A program made the translations under genes and the position numbers. This document shows positions 59,966 through 64,000 of a stretch of DNA of 64,000 bases, in pieces (within the stretch, counting starts at the first letter, position 1; each line of letters begins with the position of its first letter). The notes under the pieces were generated by a model. It was not told the origin of the DNA. It did not search any database and worked only from the letters and a program-made list of their open reading frames with translations. This DNA comes from Punica granatum (lineage: Eukaryota > Streptophyta > Magnoliopsida > Myrtales > Lythraceae), in the NCBI RefSeq assembly GCF_007655135.1, contig NC_045127.1, positions 3,596,001-3,660,000 on the forward strand, read 5' to 3'.

Positions 59966-61603
59966 CTTTAATGGTAATTACGTAGAAACCAATACGAAAC
60001 CTTTATGAAGAGAACACGATAAAAAGTTCTAACACGTGAAAGCGTTTCATAAATTATAAGCATGTGCATGCCGCATAAATTACAGCACAAAGCCATAACA
60101 AGCATATGCATGCCCCATAAAATGCTAGCCACTGTGATCGGAATCGCTCACAGCATAACTTCCGGTTGCCGAAGAGCCTCTGCAAGAATTATACCTCTTC
60201 GGAGAGTTTCGAACTTTCCAACTTCCGAATTTAATTCCTCAACTAATTTCTACTGCAGTAGGCACCCATGCTCATACTCCATGGGCAAGAATCATAAATG
60301 AGGATCTCCATTTAGTCGAGGTGTAGACAGAGAAAGAAAGAGGGACAGTGACTCCACAACTGCTCCGTCCGTACGATCAAAATCAAACCCACGTTAAAAC
60401 CTTCCCTTCCCAAAGCCCTTCCCTTTCAATTTGGCAAAACTGTATCCACATTTCAGGAAAAATGGGGATCAGATCTTTAAAGCTCTTGGTCCCATACCAA
60501 TTCTCTCATCGGGGCCTCGTGACCCCAGTAACGATCTCCCGGCACATGGCGCATGGCATCGCATCCGATAGAGTAGTTCTCCCAGTGTTGGTTTTCGAAT
60601 CAGTTGGAAAGTATCTCAATACTTGTAAGATGTTTATTGCTTGTCCGTCAGTGTCATACCGATGATATGTGGTACATATTCGTCATCTCAAATGCATTGT
60701 GGTAATTAACTGCCCATTTAGAGATATTTAACCACGTGAAGTAGTCTTAATTAATGAAAATTGGAAGTGACACACAAATGACTACATATGTACAACGACC
60801 TCACGCTATCTATTGCATTTTGACATTGGAGAAAGTATTTTTTGCATCCTCGAGATATAGTCATACTCGTATGTGCGATTCTTTTCATCTTACGAGCTGC
60901 CAATAGGTTTTGAAAAAGAAGGGGGGCAAAAAGAACGTTCAATTAATCATGTTGGGACATAAGAATCCTACATCGCTCTTTTGAAAACCGGCGTGGTCCG
61001 ACTCCTTGATTGGAATCTAGAATGTAACGGTAACGAGTTAAAAATAACGAGTAAAAGAGAGGGTCTCGTAGGACCCATAAGGAGGTTGTAGCACAATCAA
61101 TTGCCCTCGTATAAAAGCACATTACACATGACATAATAACCTTCTTAAGCACAAAAGCATGACGGACCCCCAAGCTTAGTGGACATTGCATCCATTCGAC
61201 TTGTCATTATTAATTTGCCTTTATTTTCATCCAATCCATTTTTTCTCTTTCAAAAAACAAAAACAAAAAAAAAAGGCAATTTTTCTTCTGATTTGACAGA
61301 ATAATGGTAGGACCCAAACAAGCGAAAAATAAATAGAAAATATCCCAGAACAGAATGGACTTTTACTAAGAGAAAAGAAAACAACTAATACGAAACAAAG
61401 GAATTATAGACATAGTATGATTACGGAAAACAACCATGGCAGAATATCTTGCTGACTATAAGGCCGTAAACCTGGGTATTTTTTTATGGATGATAGTCGA
61501 TGAGGTATGCTATTGCATTACACTATTTTTCTATATTGATGTATATATTAAATATGTATTTGTTGGAATTTTAAAAGAAAATTGAGATATTTTGTTTAGA
61601 AAA
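59966..61603. other. Gene-free DNA with a possible LTR-like piece at 60949-61190
   Basis: No supported gene. The stretch starting tgttgggacataagaatcct and passing through ctcgtataaaagcacattac has the look of a small LTR or TRIM terminal region, but no target duplication or partner was found. Confidence 0.35.
60909..60945. repeat. Copy of the poly-G flanking segment (short G run)
   Basis: gaaaaagaaggggggcaaaaagaacgttcaatta closely resembles 61604-61660 but with only six Gs. Confidence 0.6.
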
Positions 61604-61662
61604 TTGGTGAAAAAAGGGAGGGGGGGGGGGGGGGGGGGGGGGGCAAAAAGAACATTCTATTA
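61604..61662. repeat. 24-base poly-G run and flanks
   Basis: An unbroken run of 24 Gs at 61620-61643, preceded by gaaaaaaggga and followed by caaaaagaacattctatt. The length is exceptional in an AT-rich genome; it could be a true expansion or a sequencing/assembly artefact. Confidence 0.85.
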
Positions 61663-62569
61663 TGATTCTTCCTTCTTTAATTTTTCTGGGTTCTGAATTC
61701 ACATGTGTAGTGGTTCCATATTCTCACTAGCCATCACAAATTGTGCTTAACAAAAGCCAGTGAAAGTGCTTTGGAGTTGAGTGATAAACAATGCAAATAC
61801 CCCTTTTAGGAAAAAGTATATATTTAGCATCATAAATTATATAAAATCGGCCAATCTCGGAAGCACATATAAATTCCTTTTATCATACCATTGCAGAACA
61901 ATTTATTCAATTATTTTCTACTAAACTACCGATTGTATATCTTTAGTGATTCACACGTCTATTCGATGCCGATACCCTTTCATGAATCGAAAGTAAAATC
62001 ATGCGATGCGTTCTCCTGCCGAATTCGACATGTATATCTACACTAACATCGACAATCGAGCAATCGAAAACATCGTCACGGGATACCAGATAGAATTTGT
62101 AAAAACTGATGCATCTCATACTTTATCTATTCATTCATGAACTTTCTTTTGTACAAAGGTTTCTTATCGGCAGAAGACAGACACACAAGAAGAGCCTTCT
62201 GAATACCCCCCATACATACTATGCACATCAGATTTTCAGAACTCGAAATGACTCTTCGTATCGAAGATTTCATTTCTGATAACCCGGGAACATTCCTAGT
62301 CGTACATTACATTTCTCGATCAGTATGTATTCCTCGCGCTTTAGATTTCACCTATTAATAATTATATATGTCTATAAGAACCCACGACATCACGCTTCCA
62401 TGTCGTTCGCAACGACGCATCTGGATCGACTTCGCCTACCCAGATTTCTTCAGAAAACTTTGGGAGGAAAAAAAAAAAAGAAAAAAGCATTACCATCCTC
62501 CTCTTTTGTTTATGTATTTCCCCCTCTTTTTTTAGTAGTTGCTATTATAATTTCCACGGCGATGCCACA
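61663..62569. other. Intergenic and 3' side of the methyltransferase gene
   Basis: No supported gene; includes the probable 3' UTR of the minus-strand gene ending at 62570. Confidence 0.5.
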
Positions 62570-63678
62570 TCAGCATCTCCAGTCCAGTCGGACTTCCCCA
62601 ATGCCGAGCACATGCTGATCGGGCTTCCTGAACGTGACGATGTGGCTGCTGACCATGAAGGCGGTCACGCGCTCGGAGACCCGGATATCCTCCATTCTCA
62701 GCTCCTGGAGCCTCCGGACGTACTCCGGCGCGTGGAGGAGGTCCCACACCACACCGACCCCACCTGGCCTCAGAACCCTAACCAGCTCCCCCAGCACCCT
62801 CATCCTCTCGGCCGCGGCCTCCACCGTACGAGCCCCATGCTCCTTCCCCACCGTGTGCACAAACACGGCCGATGTCACCACATCGAAGTAATTGTCCGGA
62901 AAGGGCAGACTCCTCACATCGCCTTCCCGGCACGTAACATATTCTTGTACACCTACAACCAAACCGAATCTCAGTTAAGGCCGACGAAAGCAATAATCCG
63001 GCATCATGTTCGAAATATTATTCCCAAATTAACATGACCAATTTTCTCATTAAATAGCATATTTCACAAAAAAATAATTTACTCAATTTTCATTTAATGT
63101 CCCTAAATAATAAAGGAAAAAATTAATTGAAGAAAATTGCAAAATTAAAAAGAAAAGCAATTTCCTTTTTTCAATTATTAGTTACCTTCCATTTTAGCTG
63201 TCCTCAAGGTGGAGAGGGCAGTGGTCTTCCCCTGGGCCAACCCGACGACCCGACCCGAGCTGCCAGTCTTCTTCAGCTGAGTGGCCACAGCATTGAGCAG
63301 TATGCCTCGGCCGCACCCAAGGTCGAGCGCGCTCCTCACCATCGACCAGTCGCCGACGGCGCCGACCATCCGGTGGGCCATCTCGTGGTGCAGGGGCACC
63401 GCGGAGTAGAAGAAGTTCCCGGCGGCGTAGAACAAGCAGACGGCGGAGATCGCCGTGACGGAGCCGGTGAAGCCGGCGGCAAACCTCGCCCCAGCTGGGG
63501 AGGAGAGGAAGGCCTCGAAGCGGGTGCAGATCGGATCGAAGTAGACAAGGAAGAGGACGGACATGAGGGAGAAGAGGGCGGCGTGGAGGGAGAGGAAGAC
63601 TAGCGTCTGCCACTGGTCCATGCCGTAGATGGCGTAGATCTGCGTCCAATCCCTGTTAGCCGTCGCCGTCTTCCCCAT
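62570..63678 (-). CDS. Membrane-anchored SAM-dependent methyltransferase-like protein
   Basis: Two minus-strand exons, 63678-63186 and 62952-62570; 291 residues, phase-1 intron. After a short hydrophilic start come two hydrophobic segments (about residues 24-48 and 66-94), then a class I methyltransferase core: motif I ALDLGCGRGILLN at about 117-129, acidic motif after EYVTCREGDVRSLPF, FDVVTSAVFVHTV (motif II/post-I), and LVRVLRPGGVGVVWDLLHAP (motif III). It ends IVTFRKPDQHVLG then a short tail. The methyltransferase core and SAM pocket are clear; the substrate is unknown. The N-terminal membrane anchor suggests endomembrane or plastid envelope location. Coding DNA is GC-rich relative to flanks. 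The long frames on the opposite strand (62612-63037, 63127-63603) are shadows. Confidence 0.88.
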
Positions 63679-64000
63679 TCCTGTAGTCGACAGTAGAACA
63701 GAAATCCCGATTCACCCGTTTCTGGGGTCTGTTCCGGGAGATGGGTATCACTGATTTCGAGCAGTCAGAGTGACGACAGTAGATAGGAAAAGCAGACTCT
63801 GAGTGGGGAGATCGAGTGACGAATGTCAAGAAGAGTGGGGTAAATGATGAAAATGGAAGGAAGACAGTCTAAATGAGCTCGAGAATCTTTCACTTCTCGG
63901 TTTGGATGGAGGGTCTCGTCCGGTTTCCTTTCGGGGCGTACAGACTTCAGTACAGAGGAGCAGATCTTCCGCTGTGTCACTGAAAGCAGACAGGGAAGAA
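63679..64000. other. Leader and promoter of the methyltransferase gene
   Basis: No exon seen. Mixed composition; no clear TATA box identified before the window ends. Confidence 0.45.

Noticed and set aside
60949..61190. Possible small LTR or TRIM starting tgttgggaca
   Set aside because: No target duplication, partner LTR or primer-binding site could be found, so it is only mentioned in the intergenic note.
62612..63603. Plus-strand frames of 141 and 158 codons
   Set aside because: Antisense shadows of the GC-rich methyltransferase exons, which carry SAM-binding motifs on the minus strand.

Overview
This is a stretch of a eudicot nuclear genome. The evidence is split genes with GT-AG introns, AT-rich intergenic DNA full of (AT)n runs, SINE-like and MITE-like repeats, an LTR remnant and endogenous pararetrovirus fragments. 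Gene content (TRS130, EPF1, Mpv17 family, plant LanC-like, DUF1218, CBSX5-like) is typical of a land plant. I cannot name the species. All exon models below were joined by hand from splice signals and reading-frame continuity; every joined model stays in frame to a stop.

Layout. Positions 1-124 hold the first exon of a minus-strand CBSX5-like gene cut by the window edge. From 125 to 15929 I see no gene: two SINE-like families, a complex tandem array (1.35-3.04 kb), many (AT)n microsatellites and a candidate 3.4 kb Helitron (10.06-13.42 kb). From 15.9 to 19.8 kb lie two convergent genes: a LanC-like protein (+) and a DUF1218 membrane protein (-). From 20.2 to 22.7 kb lie decayed caulimovirid fragments arranged head to head, one ending on a tRNA-Met primer-binding site. 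Then come EPF1 (25.1-25.7 kb, +), three MITE-like elements, a TIR-only gene (29.2-30.1 kb, +), a small basic hypothetical protein (34.2 kb, +), a plastid-targeted Mpv17/PMP22 protein (35.5-38.3 kb, -), an unresolved exon-like zone (40.2-41.3 kb), and the 21-exon TRS130/TRAPPC10 gene (42.5-52.4 kb, +). From 52.4 to 62.5 kb there is gene-poor repeat DNA: a 379-bp triplicate, an AT-rich block, a GAGA-rich minisatellite split by a 1010-bp solo LTR with a perfect 5-bp target duplication, and a 24-base poly-G run. A minus-strand membrane-anchored methyltransferase gene (62.6-63.7 kb) closes the window.

The genes do not form a pathway; they are independent housekeeping, developmental (stomatal patterning) and immune-type loci. 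The most notable structures are the rearranged viral cluster with its primer-binding-site junction, the solo LTR inside a two-orientation minisatellite, the stop-free 120-nt intron and GC-AG intron of TRS130, and a two-codon upstream ORF whose stop overlaps the EPF1 start codon.
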